Source of the DNA: CAXYVC01 sp964292295
GTDB taxonomy: Bacteria > Acidobacteriota > Holophagae > Holophagales > Holophagaceae
Direction: 5' to 3'
DNA length: 17,608 nt
Assembly: GCA_964292295.1 (NCBI GenBank)
Contig: CAXYVC010000050.1
Coordinates: forward strand, 1-17,608
Of this stretch, positions 1 to 5,880 are shown in pieces; the stretch's first letter is position 1, and each line of letters begins with the position of its first letter. Below the pieces are notes generated by a model. It was not told the DNA's origin, made no database searches, and was given only the letters and a program-made list of their open reading frames with translations. Made by a program: the position numbers and the translations under genes.

Positions 1-859
1 TCACATCGAGGCGTTCATGCACGAAATCATCCTGGGCTTTGGCGCGCAGGCTGGGGTTCTGGGTGAGCAGGGACAGGACGAAGGTGCCCATGTCGGGCAC
101 GAGGTCGAGGGTGCGGGCTCGCCCGCCTTCGTAGCGGGGGTCCAGGGCGGCGGCGCCGCCCTGTTGGAGGGCCTTCTCCCAGCGCCCCAGGCTGCGCTCG
201 GAGAGCGCGGTGTGGGCGGCCTGCACCCAGTCGGGGACTTCGAGGCGGCGGCCGAGGACGTCGGCCACGTAGAGGCTGAGGGCGCGCTTCTTGCCGTGGC
301 CGCTGCGGGCCTGGAAGGCCCGGAAGGCCTGGACGTGCCACGCCTTGGCGAGGCCCCGGTCGGACTTGGCCGGGTTGGCGGCCTGGACTTCCCGGCGCCT
401 GGCGGCGCGGGCGGCCTCTTCCTCGGCCATGCGGGCGGCCACGGCCTTGGCGGCCTGGTGGGCCTGCCAGCGGACTTCGGCGGTGGGGTAGAGGGCGAAC
501 AGCGCCGGGGCCGGGATTCGGTATTCGAGGCGGCCCTTGCGGTGGCCTTCCTGGGCGATGACGGGATGGCCTTCCAGGCGCTCGTCGGCGATCGCTTTCC
601 GAAGTGCGCGGCAGCTGACGTCCGCCAGGGCGGCGGCTACGAACAGGGGAAACTGCGGCACCTCTTCGGCAGTCGTCCACTGGAGTGCTGCGATGATATC
701 AACAGCATCATCAGCACTTTCTGCGGGTTCCCCTGTTTTGGATGTGAGTTCCGCAGAGGCAGATCCCAACAGAGGAACCGCCGCGGGGTCTGGGGTTAGT
801 TCCGCAGACTCACATCCCCGGGGTGACGCCGGGAAAGGGTTTTTGGCGCGGTGGTTCAC
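1..859 (-). CDS. Mu-like phage transposase, N-terminal part (runs off the left edge)
   Basis: This partial gene gives 286 residues, read as an open frame with no stop to base 1. The start chosen is GTG at 859, which overlaps the stop of the upstream ner-like gene as GTGA and so suggests translational coupling. Residues 1-60 are a low-complexity linker containing SAELT twice. About residues 69-125 resemble the Mu-type winged-helix DNA-binding domain (CRALRKAIADERLEGHP followed by RKGRLEYRIP). About 135-165 form a charged Ala/Arg/Glu helix. From about 174 the pattern resembles the MuA I-beta/gamma DNA-binding region (WHVQAFRAF, then LSERSLGRWEKALQQGG). The DDE catalytic core would lie to the left of the window. 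In Mu, this protein binds the phage ends and the enhancer and performs strand transfer. The family call rests on context plus motif memory. A related IS-type integrase-fold transposase is the main alternative. Confidence 0.75.
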   Translation of the reverse strand, partial: MNHRAKNPFPASPRGCESAELTPDPAAVPLLGSASAELTSKTGEPAESADDAVDIIAALQWTTAEEVPQFPLFVAAALADVSCRALRKAIADERLEGHPVIAQEGHRKGRLEYRIPAPALFALYPTAEVRWQAHQAAKAVAARMAEEEAARAARRREVQAANPAKSDRGLAKAWHVQAFRAFQARSGHGKKRALSLYVADVLGRRLEVPDWVQAAHTALSERSLGRWEKALQQGGAAALDPRYEGGRARTLDLVPDMGTFVLSLLTQNPSLRAKAQDDFVHERLDV

Positions 860-1170
860 TTCCGGCCCCACGCACGCACGGGATCCAGGTGGAAGAGTTC
901 GGCGAGGGTGTCCTCGACCTTCTGGGACCGCTTCCGGCGGTCGATCACCTGGCCCACAAAACTGGAGCTGACCCCCAGGACGGGGGAAAGGACCGAGATC
1001 TCCATCCCCACGGCCTTCAGCAGCGCGCGCCAGCCTTCAGGCTTGAGGGACCCGTCCGGGTTCACGGTCCCCGAATAGATTCGCTGGACGTCGAGCAGGG
1101 TCTCGAGCTTTGCCTTAACTTGTTCGGGCAGACCTTCTCTGCCCTCGCGCGCAGCAGCGGTGCGAGGCAT
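856..1170 (-). CDS. Ner-like small HTH DNA-binding regulator
   Basis: The 104-residue protein starts at ATG 1170 behind a good ribosome-binding site (AGGAG, 8 bases upstream). The C-terminal half (about residues 46-104) is a compact helix-turn-helix: ALLKAVGMEISVLSPVLGVS, SSFVGQVIDRRKRSQ, then VEDTLAELFHLDPVRAWG. The ending resembles the Ner/Nlp (SfsB) family, in which the HTH is followed by a residue run like 'LE..PE.IWP'. The first 45 residues (Arg/Glu-rich, then DVQRIYSGTVNPDG) are extra compared with the roughly 75-residue Mu Ner. It is first in the early operon, and its stop overlaps the transposase start by four bases. By analogy it would damp early transcription and assist the lytic choice. 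A Cro-like role is equally possible. Confidence 0.68.
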   Translation of the reverse strand: MPRTAAAREGREGLPEQVKAKLETLLDVQRIYSGTVNPDGSLKPEGWRALLKAVGMEISVLSPVLGVSSSFVGQVIDRRKRSQKVEDTLAELFHLDPVRAWGRK

Positions 1171-1276
1171 GATTGAATCTCCTGGTGAGGTTGAATCTAA
1201 AACCGCAACGCCAATCTAGATTCGCCCACCGAAGTCGTCAAGCGAATTTCTTCGCCCATCGAATCACGAGAGGCCA
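1171..1276. promoter_or_regulatory. Divergent early promoter and operators of the Mu-like prophage
   Basis: On the minus strand a sigma70-like promoter reads TTGACG (1236-1241), a 17-base spacer, then TAGATT (1213-1218), driving ner and the transposase. A 13-base imperfect palindrome TTCGCCCAYCGAA occurs twice, at 1221-1233 (exactly inside that spacer) and at 1251-1263 (upstream of the -35), 30 bases apart, which puts them on the same helix face. A related CGAA-TTTC-TTCG sits between them. These suit binding by the divergent repressor. A second motif, TTGAATCT, lies at 1173-1180 and 1191-1198 in the untranslated leader, 18 bases apart, and is a candidate Ner-like site. Sequences are seen directly. 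The assignment of proteins to sites is inferred. Confidence 0.65.
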
Positions 1277-1741
1277 ATGGCTCCCGGTGACCGCATAAAA
1301 AAAGCAAGGACGGAGCTTGGCCTCAAGCAGAAGGACGTGGCCGATCCGCTCGGGATCAGCCCCTCGGTGATCTCCGAGCTGGAATCCGGCCAGCTCCAGC
1401 TTCGACAACCGAATGCGATCGCCATGGAGTGGCTCTTCGGGGTGTCCTGGCGCTGGCTGATGACGGGGAAAGGCCCCATGTGGGCCACGGAGCTGCCGGG
1501 CTGGGTGCGCGAGCGCCTGCACGCCAAGGCTGAGGGCCGCCCGGGACCAGCGGCTGCGCCAAGCGCGCCGGCCGTTCCCAGCCAGGTTCCCGCTTCGCCC
1601 GCGTCTGCCCTCTCCGGCGAGGCCGTGGCTCAGGTGGCGCAGGGCCTCGCCATCGCCCAGTGCCAGGCCGCCGGCACGGCCGGGGACCCGGCTGCGATGG
1701 TCGACGCCTTCAAGGCCATCTTGACCCGCCTTCAAAGCTGA
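1277..1741 (+). CDS. Phage repressor, XRE-family HTH (cI/Mu c-like)
   Basis: The 154-residue protein starts at ATG 1277 with GAGAGG three bases upstream, a short spacing. Residues about 5-45 form a classical XRE helix-turn-helix (RIKKARTELGLKQKDVADPL, then GISPSVISELESGQ), followed by the GVSWRWLMTGKGPMW signature common in phage repressors. After about residue 72 there is an Ala/Pro-rich linker and a short C-terminal helix (DPAAMVDAFKAILTRLQS), which may serve oligomerisation or post-translational control. There is no S24 peptidase domain, so RecA-stimulated self-cleavage is unlikely. It faces away from the ner/transposase operon across the operator region, as expected of the lysogeny repressor of a Mu-like phage. 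Confidence 0.8.
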   Translation: MAPGDRIKKARTELGLKQKDVADPLGISPSVISELESGQLQLRQPNAIAMEWLFGVSWRWLMTGKGPMWATELPGWVRERLHAKAEGRPGPAAAPSAPAVPSQVPASPASALSGEAVAQVAQGLAIAQCQAAGTAGDPAAMVDAFKAILTRLQS

Positions 1742-1819
1742 TTGAGGTCCACGGCCAAACCCGAGACAGAAACGCCCCCCCGGGAGCCAGGAGGGCGTCG
1801 TTCCCCGCCACATTCGGAC

Positions 1820-1912
1820 AAAAAGCGCCAAACCAAATGACGCGGCCGTCCGGGCGGTCTCACGCCTCAAACCCAGCGCCCGCGCGGCCCCCCGAGAAAA
1901 GCGCCAGACCAA
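1820..1912 (+). repeat. 17-base direct repeat pair, candidate transposase-binding sites
   Basis: AAAAAGCGCCAAACCAA (1820-1836) and GAAAAGCGCCAGACCAA (1896-1912) match at 15 of 17 bases and are 76 bases apart in the same orientation. A shared GCCAAA core also occurs at 1754-1759, 2044-2049 and 2054-2059. Mu-type ends carry several internal transposase sites, so these are plausible equivalents of the inner left-end sites. The role is inferred. Confidence 0.5.
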
Positions 1913-1982
1913 TCGCCGCGCCAGATCTGTCGAGAGCCCACAAGGGCGTCGGTTTTATGGTCCGAGGCCCACCGGGCCGGGT

Positions 1983-2042
1983 TCGTACTTACGGTCGTAC
2001 TTACGCCCCCCCTGTTCCCCCCGGCTTTTTTCAACACTTACG
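1983..2042 (+). repeat. Tandem repeat TCGTACTTACG with a third partial copy
   Basis: TCGTACTTACG occurs at 1983-1993 and 1995-2005 (12-base period), and its ACTTACG core again at 2036-2042. Read on the minus strand the units are CGTAAGTACGA. This resembles the AAGTACGA stretch I remember from the outermost left-end site of phage Mu. These are candidate outer transposase-binding sites. Confidence 0.45.
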
Positions 2043-2057
2043 TGCCAAAATCGGCCA
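2013..2057 (-). other. Candidate prophage terminus (Mu L1-like)
   Basis: Read inward on the minus strand from 2057, the sequence begins TGGCC, then has CACGTAAGTGTTG followed by an A6 run and GCCGGGGGG. From memory, the first 40 bases of the Mu left end have the same order of elements: TG, a short AT-rich gap, CACTTGAAGTACG, an A run, then CCGGGAGG. A terminus at 2047 instead of 2057 is also possible. No flanking duplication can be tested within the window. Confidence 0.35.
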
Positions 2058-2095
2058 AAAATGGCTACCCCTGGACGGGCGTTAAAACCATAGCG

Positions 2096-2128
2096 AAAAG
2101 CCCTGAAGCTTGTGGCTTCAGGGCTTTT
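2096..2128 (-). terminator. Rho-independent terminator of tRNA-Lys (bidirectional)
   Basis: The inverted repeat AAAAGCCCTGAAGC (2096-2109) pairs perfectly with 2115-2128 around a 5-base loop. It ends in TTTT on either strand, so it can stop transcripts in both directions. It lies just 3 bases beyond the CCA end of the tRNA gene. Confidence 0.85.
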
Positions 2129-2131
2129 GTC

Positions 2132-2208
2132 TGGTGGTTCCTCAGGGACTCGAACCCTGGACCCTCTGATTAAGAGTCAGATGCTCTAACCAACTGAGCT
2201 AAGGAACC
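2132..2208 (-). tRNA. tRNA-Lys (anticodon CTT)
   Basis: The minus strand folds as a full cloverleaf. The acceptor GGTTCCT (from 2208) pairs with AGGAACC. The D arm is AGCTCAGTTGGTTAGAGC, the anticodon stem TCTGA/TCAGA, the anticodon loop CTCTTAA with CTT at 2172-2174, and the T arm GGGTTCGAGTCCC. Discriminator A at 2135 is followed by an encoded CCA (2134-2132). It reads AAG (lysine). It has its own promoter and terminator, although it lies in line with the trpS operon upstream. Confidence 0.97.
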
Positions 2209-2232
2209 ATGGGTGGCAACCCCAGGTCCTTC

Positions 2233-2260
2233 AGTGTAGCGGAGCGCGGGAGGGATTCAA
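2233..2260 (-). promoter_or_regulatory. Sigma70-type promoter of tRNA-Lys
   Basis: The minus strand reads TTGAAT (2255-2260), a 16-base GC-rich spacer, then TACACT (2233-2238). Transcription would start near 2226, about 18 bases before the mature tRNA. The position, between the upstream gene's stop (2276) and the tRNA, fits an independent promoter. Confidence 0.65.
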
Positions 2261-2275
2261 GCGAAAAATCGCCCC

Positions 2276-2881
2276 TCAACGCAGGCGGCGGGCGCGTTCG
2301 ACCCACATCAGCTCGCAGGAGCCGTCGCCGGTGTCGGTGCGGGTGAGGCTGCTCTGCCAGGCGGAGCCGTCCCCCGCCTCGGCACGCACCAGCAGGCCCT
2401 CCAGCTCCAGGCACTCGCCCACGCGGGCGCCGAGGAGCTCCCGGGCCACGAGGCGGTCCTTCGGGATCAGGTGGACGTTGGCGCTGTGGGACTCGATCGC
2501 CTCCTGGGGAATGGGGAAGCTCCGCACGGCCCAGTGGTACCAGCGGCCGTCCTGGGTGATGCGGATATGGTCCAGCACGGCGCGGTCGCTCATGGGCCCC
2601 CAGCCGAGGGCCAGATCCAGGGGGCTGAGCTTCGCGCCCCGGTCGAAGCGGTAGCGTTCCCGCGACAGCACGCGGGCCTTGAGGGCATACGTGGCCAGGG
2701 GCACCAGGCGGTGCCCCTGGAAGGACCAGGGCGCGCGCCCCTCCGGCTCGCCCTGCTGAGGTTCCTCCGGCGCCAGGACGCCGGAAGGCCGGTGCAGGGG
2801 GCGCTCCCGCCACCAGCAGGCGCCTCCCACAAGTCCCAGCCCCAGCAGGAGCAGCAGGGGCAGGCGGCCGCGAAGCTCCAT
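2276..2881 (-). CDS. Uncharacterised membrane-anchored protein
   Basis: The 201-residue protein starts at ATG 2881, overlapping the trpS stop as ATGA, so translation is probably coupled. Residues 6-19 are a strongly hydrophobic Leu/Gly stretch (LPLLLLLGLGLVGG) followed by Ala-Cys. This is a signal anchor or export signal; the lipobox is poor (GGAC). The rest is soluble and probably extracytoplasmic: a Pro-rich linker, then about 150 residues with a notable conserved-looking stretch SHSANVHLIPKDR, and the end LTRTDTGDGSCELMWVER. I recognise this as the style of a conserved hypothetical family but cannot name a function. As the last gene of the M50-trpS operon it may be there only by packing. 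Confidence 0.75.
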   Translation of the reverse strand: MELRGRLPLLLLLGLGLVGGACWWRERPLHRPSGVLAPEEPQQGEPEGRAPWSFQGHRLVPLATYALKARVLSRERYRFDRGAKLSPLDLALGWGPMSDRAVLDHIRITQDGRWYHWAVRSFPIPQEAIESHSANVHLIPKDRLVARELLGARVGECLELEGLLVRAEAGDGSAWQSSLTRTDTGDGSCELMWVERARRLR

Positions 2882-3867
2882 CAGCGCGGCAGCTTCATGG
2901 CCGCGCGCACCTCCTCCATGGTGGCCTGGGCCACCGTGCGGGCACGGGTGGCGCCCTGGGCGAGCACCTCGTCCAGGCGCTCGGGATGGGCCAGGTTCTC
3001 CTCGATGCGCTGGCGCAGGGGCTCCAGGCGCGCGGTGAGGGCCTCCGCCAGGCGCTTCTTGCAGTCGAAGCAGCCGATGCCCGCCTTCGGGCACTCCGTC
3101 TTCACCAGGTCCACCGTGGCCTCGTCGCTGAAGCTCTTGTGGAAGGTGAAGACCGTGCAGATGTCCGGGTTGCCGGGGTCGCTCTTGCGCACGCGGCTGG
3201 TGTCCGAGGCCATCTGGCGCGTGCACTTCTGGAGAATCTGCTCCGGCGTGTCCCTCAAGTACAGGCCGTTGTCGTAGGTCTTCGACATCTTGCGCCCGTC
3301 GAGGCCCGGCACGCGCACGGCCCGGGTGAGCTCCGCCTGGGGCTCGGGGAAGAGCTCCACGTTGTAGAGGAAGTGGAAGCGGCGGGCGATCTCGCGGGTC
3401 AGCTCCAGGTGGAAGAGCTGATCCTCGCCCACGGGCACCCTGTGCGCCTTGTAGATGAGGATGTCCGCCGCCTGCAGGATGGGGTAGCCCAGGAAACCGT
3501 AGGAGCCCAGGTCCGCCGCGCTGTTCTGCAGCTTCTCCTTGTAGGTGGGCACGCGCTCCGCCCAGGAGAGGGGCGTGATCATGCTGAAGAGCAGGTGCAG
3601 CTCCGCGTGCTCCTTCACGTGGCTCTGGACGAAGAGCGCACTGCGCTCCGGATCCACGCCCGCCGCCAGGAAGGTGGCCGTCACCTCCCGGATGGCCGGC
3701 TGCAGTTCCTCGACGCGGTCGAACTTGGAGGTGAGCGCGTGCCAGTCGGCAATCATGTAGAAGGCCTGGTAGCGCTCCTGGAGCTTCACGAAGTTCTCGA
3801 TGGCCCCCACGAGGTTGCCGAGGTGGAGGGAACCGCTGGGCTGGACGCCGGAAAGCACGCGCTGCAT
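2881..3867 (-). CDS. trpS: Tryptophanyl-tRNA synthetase, Fe-S type
   Basis: The 328-residue class I synthetase charges tRNA-Trp with tryptophan in the cytoplasm. The start is ATG 3867 with GGAG eight bases upstream; the open frame extends further but that part is not protein-like. The HIGH-equivalent HLGN is at residues 15-18 (QPSGSLHLGN), the KMSKT loop at 193-197, and PVGEDQLFHLELTREIARRF is the expected core. Cysteines 237, 259, 266 and 269 give C-x21-C-x6-C-x2-C. This closely follows the [4Fe-4S] motif known from the Thermotoga maritima enzyme (C-x22-C-x6-C-x2-C). It is the middle gene of a three-gene operon, 17 bases after the M50 protease gene. Confidence 0.96.
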   Translation of the reverse strand: MQRVLSGVQPSGSLHLGNLVGAIENFVKLQERYQAFYMIADWHALTSKFDRVEELQPAIREVTATFLAAGVDPERSALFVQSHVKEHAELHLLFSMITPLSWAERVPTYKEKLQNSAADLGSYGFLGYPILQAADILIYKAHRVPVGEDQLFHLELTREIARRFHFLYNVELFPEPQAELTRAVRVPGLDGRKMSKTYDNGLYLRDTPEQILQKCTRQMASDTSRVRKSDPGNPDICTVFTFHKSFSDEATVDLVKTECPKAGIGCFDCKKRLAEALTARLEPLRQRIEENLAHPERLDEVLAQGATRARTVAQATMEEVRAAMKLPR

Positions 3868-3884
3868 GGAAGGGACTCCGTAAT

Positions 3885-4631
3885 TCACACGCCCAGGATC
3901 AGGCGTGCGGGGTGCAGAAGGAGGCGGTAGGCCCCCATCTGGATGGGCGCCAGGAAGAGGGACAGCACCCCCGTGAGCCCCAGCAGGACGAGGGCGATCC
4001 AGGCGTAGGGGTGGTAGCGGAAGGCGTCGTAGCGGTGCACGTAGCGGTCCGGCACGAGCACCCGGAAGATGCCCGCGCCGTCCAGGGCGCCGAGGGGGAT
4101 CAGGTTGAAGGCTGCCAGCAGCACGTTGAGGCCGATGAGCGTCCCGCCGAGGCCCAGCACCAGCGCGGGCAGCGCCTCCACCCCCAGCCGCGCCAAGGCG
4201 TCCGGCCCCTCGAAGGCGGCGCGGAACAGCTCCACGCGACCCCACCCGTTAGGGTCCAGGCTGCGCGCGGTGGCTGCCACCACGCACATGAAGACGAGGC
4301 TCAGGAAGAGGTTGGAAACAGGTCCGGCGGCCCACACCAAGGCACTGGAGTATTTCATCCGCATCCGCCGGGTGAGGCGGGCGGGCTCGAAAGGCACGGG
4401 CTTGGCCCAACCGATGAAGAAGCCCCCGAAGAGCAGGCCCAGCAGCGGGAAGATGATCGTTCCGACCAGGTCGATGTGGGGGATGGGGTTCAGGGTCATG
4501 CGCCCGCGCTCCGCCGCGGTGCGGTCGCCCAGCAGGTAGGCCGCGGCGGCGTGGGAGGCCTCGTGGACACTCAGGCTGAAGAGCAGCGCCACGATGCTGA
4601 TCAGGATGGCGGGCAGGGACAGATGGGACAC
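3885..4631 (-). CDS. M50-family membrane metalloprotease (site-2 protease-like)
   Basis: The 248-residue polytopic protein starts at GTG 4631 with GGAG six bases upstream. The zinc-binding HExxH is HEASH at residues 23-27 in the first membrane helix. The third-ligand region is FNLIPLGALDG (Asp near 184), a variant of NxxPxxPLDG. LNPIPHIDLVGTIIFPLL and AGPVSNL are typical of the short PDZ-free S2P-like branch. About six hydrophobic segments can be seen. Such proteins cut substrates inside the membrane, but the physiological substrate of this small branch is unknown. It heads the operon with trpS and the hypothetical gene, and no functional link is evident. Confidence 0.9.
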   Translation of the reverse strand: MSHLSLPAILISIVALLFSLSVHEASHAAAAYLLGDRTAAERGRMTLNPIPHIDLVGTIIFPLLGLLFGGFFIGWAKPVPFEPARLTRRMRMKYSSALVWAAGPVSNLFLSLVFMCVVAATARSLDPNGWGRVELFRAAFEGPDALARLGVEALPALVLGLGGTLIGLNVLLAAFNLIPLGALDGAGIFRVLVPDRYVHRYDAFRYHPYAWIALVLLGLTGVLSLFLAPIQMGAYRLLLHPARLILGV

Positions 4632-4649
4632 GGGAACTCCGGAAGATCC

Positions 4650-4655
4650 AGTCTA
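4650..4655 (-). promoter_or_regulatory. Candidate -10 element for the M50-trpS operon
   Basis: The minus strand reads TAGACT at 4655-4650, 19 bases before the GTG start. No convincing -35 is present. The same hexamer occurs upstream of the acyltransferase gene, which gives it some weight. Confidence 0.35.
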
Positions 4656-4771
4656 CACGGCGCCCGCCCCGCCCCCGCGGAAGCGACCGTAGGAGCCAAG
4701 GCCCCCACGCGGCATAATGATCCGTTCGGCCGGGAGCGGATTCCCGGGCCCTCAAGACAAAGCACCCGCCC

Positions 4772-5527
4772 ATGACCGACACCTCCCAGCCCACGCCCTT
4801 CCTTTCCGTCGTCGTGCCCGCCAAGAACGAGGCCGAGAACATCCGTCCCCTCGTGGCGGAACTCCAGCAGGCCCTGGAGGGCCGCTACGACTACGAACTG
4901 GTCTACGTGGACGACGGCAGCACCGACGCAACCCTTCCCACCCTGCGGGCGATCCAGGCCGAGGGCTTCGGGCGTCTGAAGGTGCTCTGCCACGCGCGCA
5001 GCACGGGCCAGAGCTTTGCCGTGCTGAGCGGTGCCCGGGCCGCCCGAGGCACCTGGCTGGCGGTGCTGGACGCGGACGGCCAGAACGACCCGGCGGACCT
5101 CCCCGGCATGATCGAGGGTCTCCTGGAGGCCCACGGGGCCGACACGAAGGTCGTGGGCGTCATCGGCCACCGGGTGAACCGGCGGGACGATCTCGTGAAG
5201 CGCCTCAGCTCCCGCATCGCCAACGCGTACCGCAACGCCCTTCTGAAGGACGGCGTGCCGGACGTGGGCTGCGGCCTGAAGGTGGTGCGGCGCGACTGGT
5301 ATCTCCGCCTGCCTGCCTTCGACCACATGCACCGTTACATTCCCACCCTCGTGCAGGCCTTCGGGGGGCGCATGACCGTGCATCCCGTGAACCACCGGCC
5401 CCGGGTGGCGGGGGTCTCCAAGTACGGCGTCTGGAACCGCCTGTGGGTCGGCCTCGTGGACGTTCTGGGCGTGTGGTGGCTCAAGCGGCGCGCCAAGGTG
5501 GCCGAGCTGCGGGAGCCGGTCGCGTGA
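4772..5527 (+). CDS. GT2 polyprenyl-phosphate sugar transferase (DPM/ArnC-like)
   Basis: The 251-residue glycosyltransferase of the GT-A fold begins FLSVVVPAKNEAENI. The nucleotide/metal motifs are VDDGSTD (Asp47/48) and DADGQNDP (Asp100/Asp102). It has the late VGCGLKVVRRDW and KYGVWNRL signatures of dolichyl/undecaprenyl-phosphate sugar synthases. The C-terminal WVGLVDVLGVWWLKRR could associate with the membrane, but the two-helix tail of ArnC/GtrB is missing. It likely moves a sugar from a nucleotide donor to undecaprenyl phosphate on the cytoplasmic face. It is first in an operon, and its TGA overlaps the next start as GTGA. The ATG at 4772 has no clear ribosome-binding site. The ArnT-like and epimerase genes downstream suggest an envelope-modifying route, with a uronic acid or aminosugar as cargo. 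Confidence 0.9.
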   Translation: MTDTSQPTPFLSVVVPAKNEAENIRPLVAELQQALEGRYDYELVYVDDGSTDATLPTLRAIQAEGFGRLKVLCHARSTGQSFAVLSGARAARGTWLAVLDADGQNDPADLPGMIEGLLEAHGADTKVVGVIGHRVNRRDDLVKRLSSRIANAYRNALLKDGVPDVGCGLKVVRRDWYLRLPAFDHMHRYIPTLVQAFGGRMTVHPVNHRPRVAGVSKYGVWNRLWVGLVDVLGVWWLKRRAKVAELREPVA

Positions 5528-5859
5528 GCGGCCTGGACGCGCCGATCCCCTGGCTCTTCTGGACGGGACTGCACGTCACCGGGTGGAAGATCATCGGCTA
5601 TGTCGGGGCCCTCATGTTCGGCGGGCGCTGGCTGGTGCAGTTCGTGGCCTCCAAGCAGGCCGGAAAACCCGTGATCCCACGCCTCTTCTGGTACATGAGC
5701 GTGGTGGGCAGCCTGATGACGCTCGCCTACTTCCTCTTTTCGCCCAAGCAGGACTCGGTGGGCGTGCTCCAGAACCTCTTCCCCGCCTTCACGGCCGGCT
5801 ACAGCCTCTACCTGGACATCAGGCACCGGGGCTGGCGGCGGGACAAGGCCGGGCACTAG
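5524..5859 (+). CDS. Lipid A biosynthesis N-terminal domain (LAB_N) membrane protein
   Basis: The 111-residue integral membrane protein starts at GTG 5524, overlapping the GT2 stop. Three to four helices are visible, with the LAB_N hallmarks GWKIIGYVGALMFGGRWLVQ, FWYMSVVGSLMTLAYF and SVGVLQNLFPAFTAGYSLYL. This small domain occurs alone next to GT2/ArnT-type genes, or fused to LpxB. It is thought to help handle lipid-linked sugars or lipid A precursors at the membrane, but its biochemical role is not settled. The arrangement GT2, LAB_N, GT39/83 is a recurrent cassette. The open frame runs far upstream in the same register, but only this C-terminal part is protein-like. Confidence 0.9.
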   Translation: MSGLDAPIPWLFWTGLHVTGWKIIGYVGALMFGGRWLVQFVASKQAGKPVIPRLFWYMSVVGSLMTLAYFLFSPKQDSVGVLQNLFPAFTAGYSLYLDIRHRGWRRDKAGH

Positions 5860-5880
5860 CACCTTCCCCGCGAGCGCACC

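Larger units (their letters stand above)
1..2057. mobile_element. End of a Mu-like transposable prophage (control-gene end)
   Basis: The layout matches the left end of Mu-type phages: element end, repressor, divergent control region, ner-like gene, transposase gene. Here it is inverted, so the terminus lies on the right and the early genes run leftward off the window. Seen directly: a repressor-type HTH gene, a small HTH gene and a MuA-like N-terminal half in the expected order and orientations, and a non-coding stretch with repeats outside the repressor. The exact terminus is not proven. Mu-type elements end in 5'-TG...CA-3', and candidate CA ends are 2046-2047 or 2056-2057. The other end and the target duplication lie outside the window, so completeness cannot be judged. 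Confidence 0.72.
1742..2131. other. 390-base gene-free region: prophage end with repeats, then host flank
   Basis: No convincing gene is present; the open frame that spans it has no ribosome-binding site and an implausible Arg/Pro/Ala-rich composition. It contains a possible hairpin after the repressor (ACGCCC at 1772-1777 with GGGCGT at 1793-1798, weak T tract), a 17-base repeat pair at 1820-1836 and 1896-1912, a tandem 11-base repeat at 1983-2005, GCCAAA-type motifs, and finally the tRNA terminator. The prophage/host border probably falls between about 2047 and 2095. Confidence 0.7.

Noticed and set aside
17..799. Long plus-strand open frame at the left edge (Gly/Ala/Val-rich)
   Set aside because: It is the antisense shadow of the transposase frame, which has real domain patterns and stays open to the edge. 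It has no ribosome-binding site or family resemblance.
2261..2273. GCGA-AAAA-TCGC hairpin after the hypothetical gene
   Set aside because: The stem is only four pairs with no proper T tract, too weak to call a terminator.
4713..4718. CATAAT as a -10 for the GT2 operon
   Set aside because: Good hexamer, but no matching -35 and a long leader. Kept only as a possibility.
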